A DNA stretch of 64,000 nucleotides from Ruminococcus sp. (lineage in GTDB: Bacteria > Bacillota > Clostridia > Oscillospirales > Ruminococcaceae): positions 1-64,000 of the forward strand of contig JAFWTA010000063.1 of the NCBI GenBank assembly GCA_017519145.1, written 5' to 3'. A model generated the notes under the pieces. It did not search any database, was not told where the DNA came from, and saw nothing but the letters and a program-made list of their open reading frames with translations. Position numbers and translations under genes: made by a program. Each line of letters begins with the position of its first letter. Within the stretch, counting starts at the first letter, position 1. This document shows, in pieces, positions 16,130-24,559 of the stretch.

Positions 16130-17458
16130 TTAATTGTCTCTTCCGAACTTCATGAACGTACCGATACCGCCGATCGCTGCAAAAACATAGTTCTCGGCAA
16201 GAGAGCCCAGATAACGTCCGTTCATGTTGAGCATATCCAGTATATTTCCGAAGTTGTCCCAGCAGTTTCCGAAGGTTATCTCTCCGTTGCCGCCGACTAC
16301 TTCCTTGATGAATGCGCTGGTCTCACCGCTGTATTCACTGCCGAGCAGCGACCGCATGGCTGACGCCGCTTCCTCAACAGCGTCCTGAATGGCAAGAGTC
16401 CACGATATCTTGACCGAGAAGTATACAGCCAGTACCATTACTACTGCGCATATGATTATGCCCACCTTTGTGCTGACCCAGCTGTTGCGCGTCATGAGCC
16501 TGTAGCCGAAGAATATGCAGAACGCCATAGCCGCTCCGCAGATAGCTGCGATAAAGCCAAATCTCGCTACCATTATCATCAGCAGCATTCCGGGGATAGC
16601 ACCTATAATTGCGCCTATTCCGCCCTTTACAGCTGCCATGAACTCCGTGTCATTGTTGCTGACCGCTCTGGTCACCATTGACTCGCTGGAATTGTAGTTC
16701 TTGTAGGGGTTGTATTTGTAATCATCGCTGCTGTAACCGCTCTGGTTGGTCCCATAGCCCGCAGCCTGATTTCCGTAGCCGCTCTGCTGACTGCCGTAGC
16801 CGCCTGACTGCTGTCCATAGCCTCCCTGCTGCTGAGCAGGAGATGTATTTCCGTAAGGTGTACTGCGCTGACCGTAGTTTGAACGGAGCGGATCGTACTT
16901 GTAATCATCGCTGGAATAGCCCATGTCATTGACCTTTGCAGGCTGAGGTGCGGACTGCTGTCCGTAGCTGTTCTGCTGTGCACCGTAGCCCGTGGACTGG
17001 GGTGCAGACTGCTGTCCGTAGCCGCTCTGCTGAGCGCCGTAGCCTGTGGACTGGGGTGCGGACTGCTGTCCGTAGCTGTTCTGCTGAGCGCCGTAGCCTG
17101 TGGACTGGGGTGCAGACTGCTGTCCGTAGCCGTTCTGCTGAGTACCGTAGCCTGTGGACTGAGGTGCGGACTGCTGTCCGTAGCTGCTCTGCTGTGCACC
17201 GTAGCCTGTGGACTGGGGTGCGGACTGTGCAGCAGACTGAGCTGTCTCAGAGGTTTTCTCTCCGAGATGACCGAAGGCGTTATTCACCTGATCCAGCGCG
17301 CTGAGTATATCATCCGATGTGCTTTTGGGCGCACTTGCGGGAGCGCCTCCTGTGGGGTCGTATACCCCCTGTGATGACAGCACGGAATGCCGGGGCTGAT
17401 CGCCGCCAAGTCCTCCTGTGCCGCTTGGAACGTTTATTCCCGTCATAAGATCGTCCAT
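16130..17458 (-). CDS. Membrane protein with FUS-like SYGQQ/GYGQQ repeats
   Basis: A 442-residue protein not recognised as a family. Residues 1-75 are polar. About residues 76-175 contain five near-identical 18-residue repeats with consensus SAPQSTGYGAQQNSYGQQ. A second Gly/Gln/Tyr-rich stretch with two copies of GYSSDDYKY follows to about 270. The C-terminal third has three or four hydrophobic helices (about 290-310, 312-335 and 345-370) and a short tail. No signal peptide is present, so the low-complexity part probably faces the cytoplasm. The composition resembles the prion-like domain of FUS. GGAGG precedes the ATG. Last gene of a three-gene cassette between iorA and iorB. Confidence 0.82.
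   Translation of the reverse strand: MDDLMTGINVPSGTGGLGGDQPRHSVLSSQGVYDPTGGAPASAPKSTSDDILSALDQVNNAFGHLGEKTSETAQSAAQSAPQSTGYGAQQSSYGQQSAPQSTGYGTQQNGYGQQSAPQSTGYGAQQNSYGQQSAPQSTGYGAQQSGYGQQSAPQSTGYGAQQNSYGQQSAPQPAKVNDMGYSSDDYKYDPLRSNYGQRSTPYGNTSPAQQQGGYGQQSGGYGSQQSGYGNQAAGYGTNQSGYSSDDYKYNPYKNYNSSESMVTRAVSNNDTEFMAAVKGGIGAIIGAIPGMLLMIMVARFGFIAAICGAAMAFCIFFGYRLMTRNSWVSTKVGIIICAVVMVLAVYFSVKISWTLAIQDAVEEAASAMRSLLGSEYSGETSAFIKEVVGGNGEITFGNCWDNFGNILDMLNMNGRYLGSLAENYVFAAIGGIGTFMKFGRDN
16942..17225. repeat. 54-bp tandem repeats encoding the YGQQ segment
   Basis: Five consecutive copies of a 54-bp unit with few substitutions, in frame, encoding 18 residues each. Copy number is likely to vary between strains. 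Confidence 0.85.
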
Positions 17459-17479
17459 TTCATTTCCTCCTATATCATT

Positions 17480-17875
17480 TTATCCGATGATCTCAAGATC
17501 GCCGTCAACAAATCCCATAGCGATGCCCTTTGCCCCTTTGATCACATCGGCATATTTCCCGTTCCTGAGGTATTCCTCCGCCATTTCCCTGAACAGTTCC
17601 TGAGCGTGAGACCAGCCTGTGTCATCCTCATCGGAGGTATCCACTGTGAAGATGTTCTCGCCGCTGCTCCATACCTCCTCGCAAGCCCAATCGCCTTCCT
17701 TGTCATCGGGGTCGAACTCCCCTGCGGCAACCAGCTGTACGCCGTAGATATGGTCCTCGTCGGACTCCTCATATAAATTGAAGCAGTAAGCCTGAGTTTC
17801 CTCGGGCATTTCATTATTTTCGAGAAGGTCGTCCAGCCAGTGGGCGAATTCCTCATATATCGGTAACTGTATCAT
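17480..17875 (-). CDS. Acidic hypothetical protein of the iorA/iorB cassette
   Basis: A 131-residue very acidic protein (many Asp/Glu, several Trp) without signal peptide or membrane segment. The pattern of an N-terminal helix EFAHWLDDLL and alternating strands resembles small immunity-type or DUF proteins, but no family is recognised. The frame is open from 17983. ATG 17875 is preferred because AGAGG precedes it. This gives a 23-nt overlap with the end of the zinc-ribbon gene upstream, so the two are probably coupled. Confidence 0.75.
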   Translation of the reverse strand: MIQLPIYEEFAHWLDDLLENNEMPEETQAYCFNLYEESDEDHIYGVQLVAAGEFDPDDKEGDWACEEVWSSGENIFTVDTSDEDDTGWSHAQELFREMAEEYLRNGKYADVIKGAKGIAMGFVDGDLEIIG

Positions 17876-18080
17876 CTTTTTTCCTCTTTGTCTTCTTAGA
17901 TCTGAAAAATTCAAGCTTTCCGCACTCGGGACATTCATATATGCTTGCTGTGAGAGCTCCCGAAAGGAGGTTGTCCAGCTCACCTGTTATAAATCCCGTG
18001 CGTCCAAGCTGTATTCTTTTCGTTCCCATGTACTTCATCTGTACATTGCAGTAAGGACAGTATATTGTTCTGATCTTCAT
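17853..18080 (-). CDS. Small zinc-ribbon protein
   Basis: A 75-residue protein with CPYC at residues 8-11 and CPEC at about 50-53, the four-cysteine zinc-ribbon layout of the family often listed as PF20097, ending in a basic Lys/Arg tail. GGAG lies 8 nt upstream. It is the first gene of the three-gene cassette inserted between iorA and iorB. Function unknown. Confidence 0.82.
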   Translation of the reverse strand: MKIRTIYCPYCNVQMKYMGTKRIQLGRTGFITGELDNLLSGALTASIYECPECGKLEFFRSKKTKRKKDDTVTDI

Positions 18081-18166
18081 GGCTATTCTCCGTTATTTGC
18101 TGTGTATGACGGTATATTTCAGATAAAACGTCTTATGAGGAACGCTGTGTAAACTCCGCGGTGCAG

Positions 18167-18301
18167 GTCCGGGACATCGGGGACGCCGTCCCCTACATCT
18201 TATTCAACAGCGCCTAACTTACACTGCTCCCGGCGGAGTCCGGGACGTCGGGGACGCCGTCCCCTACATCTTATTCAATAGCGCCTAACTTACACTGCTC
18301 C
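18167..18301. repeat. Tandem 64-bp duplication including the 3-prime end of iorA
   Basis: Copies at 18167-18230 and 18238-18301 differ at two positions (period 71). Each contains the GGGGACG palindrome (18171-18196; 18242-18267) followed by 31 bp that in the second copy are the last codons and stop of iorA. The first copy is a non-coding duplicate of that gene end. Confidence 0.88.
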
Positions 18302-20001
18302 TGACAGATGCCGCAGCCTACGCACTGTGTATGGTCGATGACTGCCTTGCCGTCACGCATGAATATTGCAGGACAGCCCAGCTTCATGCACATCTTGCAG
18401 CCTACGCACTTGTCTGTGTTTACCTTGAGAGGCGGATTGTGCTTTACATACTTCAGAAGCGCACAGGGACGGCGGGAAATAATTACCGATGCCTCGTCCG
18501 CTGCAAGCTCCTCCTTGATAGCTGCCTCTGTCTCGGCAAGCTTGTAGGGGTCTGTAACTCTTACGCGCTTTATTCCGATAGCCTTGCACAGCTCCTCCAG
18601 ATTTACAGCAGCAGCAGGGTCGCCCTTCAGGTTCTTGCCCGTGGTGGGGTTCTGCTGGTGGCCTGTCATGCCTGTGATGGAGTTGTCAAGTATGATAACT
18701 GTTGAGTTTGAATTATTGTAGGCGATATTTACCAGTCCTGTCATACCGCTGTGCATGAAGGTGGAATCGCCGATAACTGCTACGCTCTTGTGCTCGGACT
18801 CTGCTCCGCGTGCCTTGTTGAAGCCGTGAAGTCCCGAGATGGAAGCTCCCATACAGATAGTTGTGTCGATAGCGTTGAGAGGTGCGGCAGCTCCCAGTGT
18901 GTAGCAGCCGATGTCTCCGGATACGGTAACGCCCAGCTTCTTCAGGCAGTAGAACAGTCCTCTGTGGGGACATCCTGCACACATTACGGGAGGACGAACA
19001 GGGATATTGTCCTCAAGGGCAACGAAGTCCTTCTTCTCGCCCAGTATCTTCTCTGCGATGACGGACTGGGGAAGCTCGCCGATATAGCCGAATATCTCCT
19101 TGCCCTTTACGTTGTTTACGCCGATGTTGCGGCAGTGCTCCTCGATTATGCCGTCAAGCTCCTCGATAACGTAGATCTGCTCGTACTTCTTTGCGAAGTC
19201 CTGAATGAGCTTCTCGGGGAGAGGATTTACCATGCCAAGCTTCAGCACGGAAGCCTTCTCACCCAGAGCTTCCTTGACGTACTGATAGCAGGCGCCGTTG
19301 GTGATAACGCCGAACTCAGCCTTGTCGGAAAGCTCCACTCTGTTGAGAGGTGAAGTCTCTGCGTACTCGATGAGCTTCTTTGTGCGCTCCTCAACGAAAA
19401 CGTGTCTGCCCTTTGCGTAAGCAGGCATCATTACAAACTTTGAGGGAGTCTTTTCATAGTCCTTGAGGGGAAGCTCCTGACGGTCCTCCATCTCAACGAT
19501 GCTCTGTGAATGAGCAACTCTTGTGGACATTCTTACTATAAAGGGAGCGTCGAACTGCTCGGAGAGCTCAAAGGCAAGCTTGACGAACTCCTTACATTCT
19601 GTTGAGTCGGAGGGCTCCAGCATTGGCACCTTTGAAGCGATAGCGTGGTGACGGCTGTCCTGCTCGTTCTGAGAGGAATGCATACCCTGATCGTCGGCAA
19701 CTGCGATTACCATACCTGCGTTAACGCCTGTGTAGCCTGCTGTGTAGAGGGGGTCTGCGGCTACATTGAGACCAACGTGCTTCATTCCGCAGAAGCTTCT
19801 TGCGCCTGCGATGGAAGCTCCGAGAGCTGTTTCCATGGCTACCTTTTCATTGGGAGCCCACTCTGCATAGACCTCGTCGTACTTTGCCACCTCTTCGGTG
19901 ATCTCCGTGGAGGGTGTTCCGGGATAGCTTGATACTACCCGACATCCTGCCTCGTATAAGCCTCTTGCAAAGGCTTCGTTTCCAAGCATAAGTTTCTTCA
20001 T
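18271..20001 (-). CDS. iorA: Indolepyruvate ferredoxin oxidoreductase, alpha subunit
   Basis: A 576-residue TPP enzyme. It decarboxylates arylpyruvates from aromatic amino acid transamination to aryl-acetyl-CoA. N-terminal PFOR-like domain with GNEAFARGLYEAG and SSYPGTPSTEI. The TPP domain has the motif GDSTFMHSG and downstream NS. The C-terminal ferredoxin domain carries CVGCKMC and CVGCGIC (about residues 530-570). The partner subunit IorB lies 2.2 kb downstream beyond a three-gene cassette, and paaK follows it. The last ten codons are duplicated just downstream as a non-coding scar. Confidence 0.96.
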   Translation of the reverse strand: MKKLMLGNEAFARGLYEAGCRVVSSYPGTPSTEITEEVAKYDEVYAEWAPNEKVAMETALGASIAGARSFCGMKHVGLNVAADPLYTAGYTGVNAGMVIAVADDQGMHSSQNEQDSRHHAIASKVPMLEPSDSTECKEFVKLAFELSEQFDAPFIVRMSTRVAHSQSIVEMEDRQELPLKDYEKTPSKFVMMPAYAKGRHVFVEERTKKLIEYAETSPLNRVELSDKAEFGVITNGACYQYVKEALGEKASVLKLGMVNPLPEKLIQDFAKKYEQIYVIEELDGIIEEHCRNIGVNNVKGKEIFGYIGELPQSVIAEKILGEKKDFVALEDNIPVRPPVMCAGCPHRGLFYCLKKLGVTVSGDIGCYTLGAAAPLNAIDTTICMGASISGLHGFNKARGAESEHKSVAVIGDSTFMHSGMTGLVNIAYNNSNSTVIILDNSITGMTGHQQNPTTGKNLKGDPAAAVNLEELCKAIGIKRVRVTDPYKLAETEAAIKEELAADEASVIISRRPCALLKYVKHNPPLKVNTDKCVGCKMCMKLGCPAIFMRDGKAVIDHTQCVGCGICQEQCKLGAIE

Positions 20002-20050
20002 TTTATGTATATTCCTTTCATGTTATTTAGCATATTGATAATAGTTTCGT

Positions 20051-20262
20051 CAAGCCGTCAAGCGGCTTGAGGGCAGAGCACAAAAGAGCTTACAAGGGAA
20101 CGCCTTCTCTTGCAAGGCGTTCCCTCTTGAAAAACAGTCCACCGGACTGTTTTTCAATTCACCCTTTGCGAGGCGCCTTGCGTATTCGGGGCGCTGCCCC
20201 GTACCCTGCACGAGGCTGTCTGCCTCGTGGCTCCGACCAAAGGAACACAGTCCCTTTGGAAT
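20051..20262. repeat. Array of six different palindromes between iorA and the HAD gene
   Basis: Successive stem-loops: CAAGCCG/CGGCTTG (20051-20069), GGGAACGCC/GGCGTTCCC (20095-20126), a 13-bp stem around AAAACAGTCC/GGACTGTTTT (20128-20158), GGGGC/GCCCC (20188-20200), CACGAGGC/GCCTCGTG (20209-20229) and CCAAAGG/CCTTTGG (20237-20259). The last unit, with AGGAACACAGTCCCTTTGG, recurs at 44242-44266. The gap 20002-20299 holds no gene. Confidence 0.8.
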
Positions 20263-20299
20263 CCATTTATTTTGGCTTCAGTATCATTAACAAAAAGTA

Positions 20300-21127
20300 T
20301 CATTCTGACAAATGTACAGACTTCAGCCACTGTGCCACACCGTCCTCATCGCAGGTGCCGATGATATGGTCGGCGGCGGACTTCACCTCGTCCCTTGCGT
20401 TGCCCACGGCGACTTTTACATCCGCCTGTGCGAACATGGGCAGGTCATTGAGGTTGTCGCCAAATGCGACTACCTCGTCAAAGCCGTATCTCTCGCGGAG
20501 ATATCTCACTCCGTTGGCTTTTGATGCCTTATGGGAGAAAAGCTCCAGATACCACTTATCCTCGTAGGTATCCTTATAGAATGCGCAGTCCAGCCCCTCA
20601 ATGCCGTCTGCCGCCTGCTTCACGGGATAAAGCCTGTCATGGTCTCCCGTAGTGGTAAGGTATACCACCTCGCCGTCGGCGTGGTCTATGAGCCTGTCAT
20701 ACTGCACAAAGGGCTTGTTGTAGCGGTTTTTGCGGACTTCTGCGAAGCTCCGCATAACTGCCGTGGTCATCTCGGAATAACAGCAGGTCAGCACTCCGTC
20801 ACATATCTTGTACATGAAGCAGCGGACGTCATTCTCCTCGAATGCCCTCAGCGCTTCATGGGACGCGGATACGGGAATGAACTCGTTCTTCACGAATTCT
20901 CTCCTGTCCCTGTCATATATGCTTACGCCGTTCATAAGTATGCAGGGCACACTTATTTTCAGCGGTGCTGTGATATGGATTATGGAGTAGGGTGAACGGG
21001 CTGTGGCAAAGGTAAAGTACATTCCCTCCGAGACAAGCCTGTTGAGAGTATCTGCGGTCTTGGCGGTAACGATACCGCCCGAATCCAGCAGTGTACCGTC
21101 AAGGTCTGAGATATAGAGCCTTTTCAA
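20300..21127 (-). CDS. HAD-superfamily Cof-type phosphatase
   Basis: A 275-residue soluble hydrolase of the Cof/YidA subfamily (HAD type IIB cap). It dephosphorylates small phosphorylated metabolites, often sugar phosphates. The catalytic motif DLDGTLLD is at residues 8-15, the motif-II Thr/Ser region is TFATARS, the motif-III Lys is SHKASKANGVRYL, and motif IV is GDNLNDLPMF. The start is a TTG at 21127 with GAGG upstream, since no ATG precedes DLDGT at family distance. Substrate not deducible. Confidence 0.9.
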   Translation of the reverse strand: MKRLYISDLDGTLLDSGGIVTAKTADTLNRLVSEGMYFTFATARSPYSIIHITAPLKISVPCILMNGVSIYDRDRREFVKNEFIPVSASHEALRAFEENDVRCFMYKICDGVLTCCYSEMTTAVMRSFAEVRKNRYNKPFVQYDRLIDHADGEVVYLTTTGDHDRLYPVKQAADGIEGLDCAFYKDTYEDKWYLELFSHKASKANGVRYLRERYGFDEVVAFGDNLNDLPMFAQADVKVAVGNARDEVKSAADHIIGTCDEDGVAQWLKSVHLSE

Positions 21128-21294
21128 ATTATGACCTCACCTCCCGAATCATCACATAGATACTCATGATATCATTATACCATACTTTGCGGAAAAAGTG
21201 AAGATTAAATTTTTACCTTGCCTGCAATTTGTCTATTCCGACGGAATTAGGGCGCCGCGAATGTAAATACTGCATAATCTTACGCCCTCATGGC

Positions 21295-21390
21295 AAAAAA
21301 ATGCCCCGTCATCTCTGACGGGGTAAGGGGAGCCCTTTCCGGCTGAATCGCGGCAAAAAAAATACCGAGCCCGCAGTTTCAGGCTCGGTA
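21295..21390 (-). terminator. Two tandem intrinsic terminators after hsp20
   Basis: Minus strand: TACCGAGCC/GGCTCGGTA stem (21363-21390) followed by eight T (21355-21362), then CCCCGTCA/TGACGGGG (21304-21323) followed by T6 (21295-21300). Confidence 0.85.
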
Positions 21391-21441
21391 GCCGGTTTTT
21401 CCCGCAAGGGAAAGTAACCGAAAGGTGCGTATATATGAAGG

Positions 21442-21870
21442 TTACTTGATCTCAAGTCTCTTGGAAACGGGCTCCTCGGGCTTCTTTTTGGGAAGTTCAA
21501 GGGTGAGGATGCCGTTTTTATATGCCGCGCTGATAGCCTCTGTGTCTACATCCGACACATCGAAGCTCCTCTTGTATGAGCCGAAAGTGCGCTCGCGGCG
21601 GATATAATTGCCCTTTTCGTCCTTTTCGTCGCTGTTCGTGCTGTGCTCGGCAGCGATGGTGAGCTGTGTGCCGTTGATATCAAGCTTGATATCCTCTTTC
21701 TCAAAGCCCGGCAGCTCAGACTCCATAACGTACTTGTCTCCGTCATCGCGGATATCGGTGCGGCAGGAGTTTATCGGCATACTGTCGCCGAAAAAGTTCT
21801 TGTCAAAGTCATTGAATGCGTCCCAGAGGCCGAAGCCTGTTCTTCCGAAAGGTGTAAGTCCATACATCAT
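21442..21870 (-). CDS. Small heat-shock protein, Hsp20 family
   Basis: A 142-residue alpha-crystallin-type chaperone that holds unfolding proteins. The alpha-crystallin domain (about residues 35-130) includes ELPGFEKEDIKLDI and ends with the conserved A-x-x-x-NGIL-x-L segment (AAYKNGILTLELPKK). GGAGG lies 8 nt before the ATG. A perfect CIRCE operator about 165 bp upstream indicates control by HrcA. It is monocistronic, with two terminators. Confidence 0.95.
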   Translation of the reverse strand: MMYGLTPFGRTGFGLWDAFNDFDKNFFGDSMPINSCRTDIRDDGDKYVMESELPGFEKEDIKLDINGTQLTIAAEHSTNSDEKDEKGNYIRRERTFGSYKRSFDVSDVDTEAISAAYKNGILTLELPKKKPEEPVSKRLEIK

Positions 21871-22026
21871 AAGTCATACCTCCAATATGATTTCATATTT
21901 ATCCGTGTGTTTATTCTATGCAGTTTTCCTCATTATATGCACTTTCCATCGGTATCGCTTCCTTTCGTTTCATTGTCTATATGATACTGCCGTTTTTTGA
22001 AAGGAATATCACAGGTTTGTGACAGG

Positions 22027-22063
22027 ATAATGAAAATTAGCACTCTCAGGTCGAGAGTGCTAA
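22027..22063 (-). promoter_or_regulatory. CIRCE operator and probable promoter of hsp20
   Basis: Perfect CIRCE: TTAGCACTC, nine bases, GAGTGCTAA at 22037-22063. A tentative promoter overlaps it on the minus strand (TCGACC 22049-22054, 16-bp spacer, CATTAT 22027-22032). HrcA binding there would block transcription in the absence of stress. Confidence 0.92.
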
Positions 22064-22074
22064 TTTGTCGTTTT

Positions 22075-22605
22075 TCAGAATGTATCGGAGAACCATTCGT
22101 AGACCTCGTTGAGGTCCTCATTGCCCGTGCTGACTTCTGTCATGCAGGTGTTTGCGTGGACAGTAACCGTCCTCAGCCTGCCCTCTTTGTCGTAGTACAG
22201 CCCGTACCAGCGCTCCTCCGGCGCCTCCACAGCGGGAAGAGAATCGGGGTATTCAAGCTCTCTGCCCTCGGCTCCCGAAGCTTCCGCAAGCTTGGTATAC
22301 GCTTTTTCGAGGGCTGCCCTGTCGCAGTTCTTCACAAGCCTGATATCGGAGCTGCCGAGAGTGCCTGCGGCATACTCCTCCCTGAGCCTGTCAAGTCCCA
22401 TCGTCTTTACATCGTCGGACACCGCCGTGTAGTAGTTCCCTGCGCTGTCACAGAACGACATGGCGTATGTGTCCTCAAAGCTGTTGGTGTACATGAATGT
22501 TATATCGGGTATTCGTATTTTCTTCGGCTCATCGCTCATTCCGCAGCCTGTAAAGCAGCCTATGAGCAGTACTATCGCCGAAAATGCAGCCAGTGTTCTT
22601 TCCAT
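22075..22605 (-). CDS. Hypothetical lipoprotein
   Basis: A 176-residue protein with an N-terminal hydrophobic segment and two possible lipobox cysteines (LLIGC and FTGC, residues 17 and 21). The mature part is mixed alpha/beta with no recognised domain. GGAGG precedes ATG 22605. It is monocistronic and its stop lies 12 bp before the CIRCE element of hsp20. Function unknown. Confidence 0.8.
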   Translation of the reverse strand: MERTLAAFSAIVLLIGCFTGCGMSDEPKKIRIPDITFMYTNSFEDTYAMSFCDSAGNYYTAVSDDVKTMGLDRLREEYAAGTLGSSDIRLVKNCDRAALEKAYTKLAEASGAEGRELEYPDSLPAVEAPEERWYGLYYDKEGRLRTVTVHANTCMTEVSTGNEDLNEVYEWFSDTF

Positions 22606-22744
22606 GGTGCCCCCTCCTTTTTCGCGGCTTTCTATATATAAGTGCGTTTAAAGGGGCGTTTTCGTCACTTTTTTCCGAAACTTTGTATGAATAGACAAAA
22701 CGAAAGCGCCGATTTTGCACATTTTGCACTATCGGCGCCTGTAT

Positions 22745-24526
22745 TCATATGTATGCCTGCTTCTTCAGCAGGGCGGTCATGGTCCTGCCGATGATGGCAA
22801 AGTAGTTGATATCCGTCACCGACCACTTCTTGAAACGGTCTATGTAGCAGAAGGAGATGACTCCCTTTACCATGCTGTCCTCGGTCATGAGATACTGCAC
22901 AGCTCCGCCGATATGCTGGGCGGTGAGCTGCGAAAAGGCATTGTCATCACGTCCCTCCAGCTCGTTCACGTTGTCTATGACGAATATGCCGTCCCCCGAG
23001 AATCTGTCCGTATAGCTGTTCTCAAAGAGGTAGGCAGCATTTTTGGAGGCTGCGTTTCCGCAGCTGAGCATTAGTCCCATATCGCTGCCGGAAAATACGC
23101 ATATATCATCAAGTCCGAACTTGCTCCTGACCTGCTCCAGCAGCACCGACATATCGGGAACTCTGCCAAGCACAAGGTTCTCGCAGAGGCTGCTGACAAA
23201 GCCCAGCTTCTCCGAAGCCTCGCCCTTTCCGCTGAGAAATGCTATCTTGCCGACAGCGTCACGCTCTACGGGGCCGTGCTTCTCCACATCGTATATAACA
23301 TAGCGGTTCTGTCCCTTTTCCTGCGCTATGAGCAGTGCCTTGTCCGCCTGCATGAACAGCTCGTCGTAGCTGCGGCTGTCCACGGGATAGGTGGATATGC
23401 CCATGGAGCAGGTAAGACGGAAATTCTGGAAGCGGTCCGCAAAGGAGAACTCCGTATTCGTCCTGATGGCGCGGAGTATGCCTCGCAGGTCCTCCTCGTC
23501 ACGGGTGTCCTCAAGGACTATGAGGAAGCTGCCGCCGCCTATCCTGCCTGCCACACCGCGGCTGCCCATCTCCGTCTTGATTATCCGTGCGACGGTGTAT
23601 ATGACCTCGTCGCCGAAAAGGTGTCCGTAGACATTGTTTATCTCGGTGAAGTTGTCGATGTCCAGCACCACAAGGCTTACCCTGTACTTGGGCTTCTCCG
23701 ACAGTATCCTCTGGGCAAGTGATGTCACCGCAGGCTTGTTGAGAAGTCCCGAAAGGGAGTCCCTGTTGGCTTCAAGGGCGAGGTTTACGTCCTTGCTCTT
23801 GCTGCGGGAGCTGACTACGGAAATTATGCCGCTGACCTTGCGGCTGTCGGGCGAGTCGTACCGCGTTATGCCGCGGAAAAGACACATCTCCCTCGTTTTG
23901 CCGCCTGTCAGCACGGAAGTCTCGAACTCGTAGTCGAAGCGGTAGACTCCGCTGCTGATATCCCTGCACACCGCATTGAAGGTCTCGATATACCGCGTCA
24001 TTACCGCTCCGCTGTCAATGGCGTTCTTCCGCCATGTCTCAAGATCCTCGTCAATGAGGACTATCTCGCGGAAGCAGTCGAACATATATATCCGTATGTG
24101 CTTTGTCTCAAAGCTGTATTCAAAGGCAAGATCCGATATGAGGCTGAGCACATGGCGGTACTCGCTGAGCCTGCGCTCCCTGCCGAATGCAAGTCCCTCC
24201 AGTGACATAACATCGCTGAAGGTGATACTGTAAAGGGGCTCCGTTCCCTCTGCCATGCGGAGCTTAACGGAAGCCAGTATCCAGCGATACTCTCCGCTGA
24301 CGCCCTTCATGCGTATGACGGTGCTCTTTATCTCGCCTACTGCCGCGTTTTCCACGCATTCAAGTATCCTTGGGTAGTCCTCGTCAAGAATCGTACGCCT
24401 TATGGAATAGGTAACGTCGTTGCCGAAAAATGTGAAGAAAGCCTCGTCGCCGCTCTGGGTGTGGAGACTTCTGTCCACCACGGCTCTGCCTATGACGTAA
24501 AGGCTGCTGCTCATCTGTCCGCTCAT
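22745..24526 (-). CDS. Degenerate GGDEF protein with PAS-like and GAF-like regions
   Basis: A 593-residue cytoplasmic signalling protein. Residues 10-105 look PAS-like, with a second sensor region to about 245. The GGDEF domain spans about 250-410: DIDNFTEINN and the terminal GISTYP and DKALLIAQEKGQN motifs are intact, but the active-site signature reads GGGSF (330-334) in place of GG(D/E)EF. Loss of both acidic residues predicts no diguanylate cyclase activity. The remainder (about 420-593) resembles a GAF domain. ATG 24526 is preferred: AAAGGAGG lies 7 nt upstream of it, whereas the first in-frame ATG (24544) overlaps that site. Confidence 0.88.
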   Translation of the reverse strand: MSGQMSSSLYVIGRAVVDRSLHTQSGDEAFFTFFGNDVTYSIRRTILDEDYPRILECVENAAVGEIKSTVIRMKGVSGEYRWILASVKLRMAEGTEPLYSITFSDVMSLEGLAFGRERRLSEYRHVLSLISDLAFEYSFETKHIRIYMFDCFREIVLIDEDLETWRKNAIDSGAVMTRYIETFNAVCRDISSGVYRFDYEFETSVLTGGKTREMCLFRGITRYDSPDSRKVSGIISVVSSRSKSKDVNLALEANRDSLSGLLNKPAVTSLAQRILSEKPKYRVSLVVLDIDNFTEINNVYGHLFGDEVIYTVARIIKTEMGSRGVAGRIGGGSFLIVLEDTRDEEDLRGILRAIRTNTEFSFADRFQNFRLTCSMGISTYPVDSRSYDELFMQADKALLIAQEKGQNRYVIYDVEKHGPVERDAVGKIAFLSGKGEASEKLGFVSSLCENLVLGRVPDMSVLLEQVRSKFGLDDICVFSGSDMGLMLSCGNAASKNAAYLFENSYTDRFSGDGIFVIDNVNELEGRDDNAFSQLTAQHIGGAVQYLMTEDSMVKGVISFCYIDRFKKWSVTDINYFAIIGRTMTALLKKQAYI

Positions 24527-24559
24527 ATACTGTCCTCCTTTCATCGGGCTTTCAGTGCC

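Noticed and set aside
22745..24526. Active diguanylate cyclase
   Set aside because: Active site GGGSF lacks the acidic residues required for catalysis.
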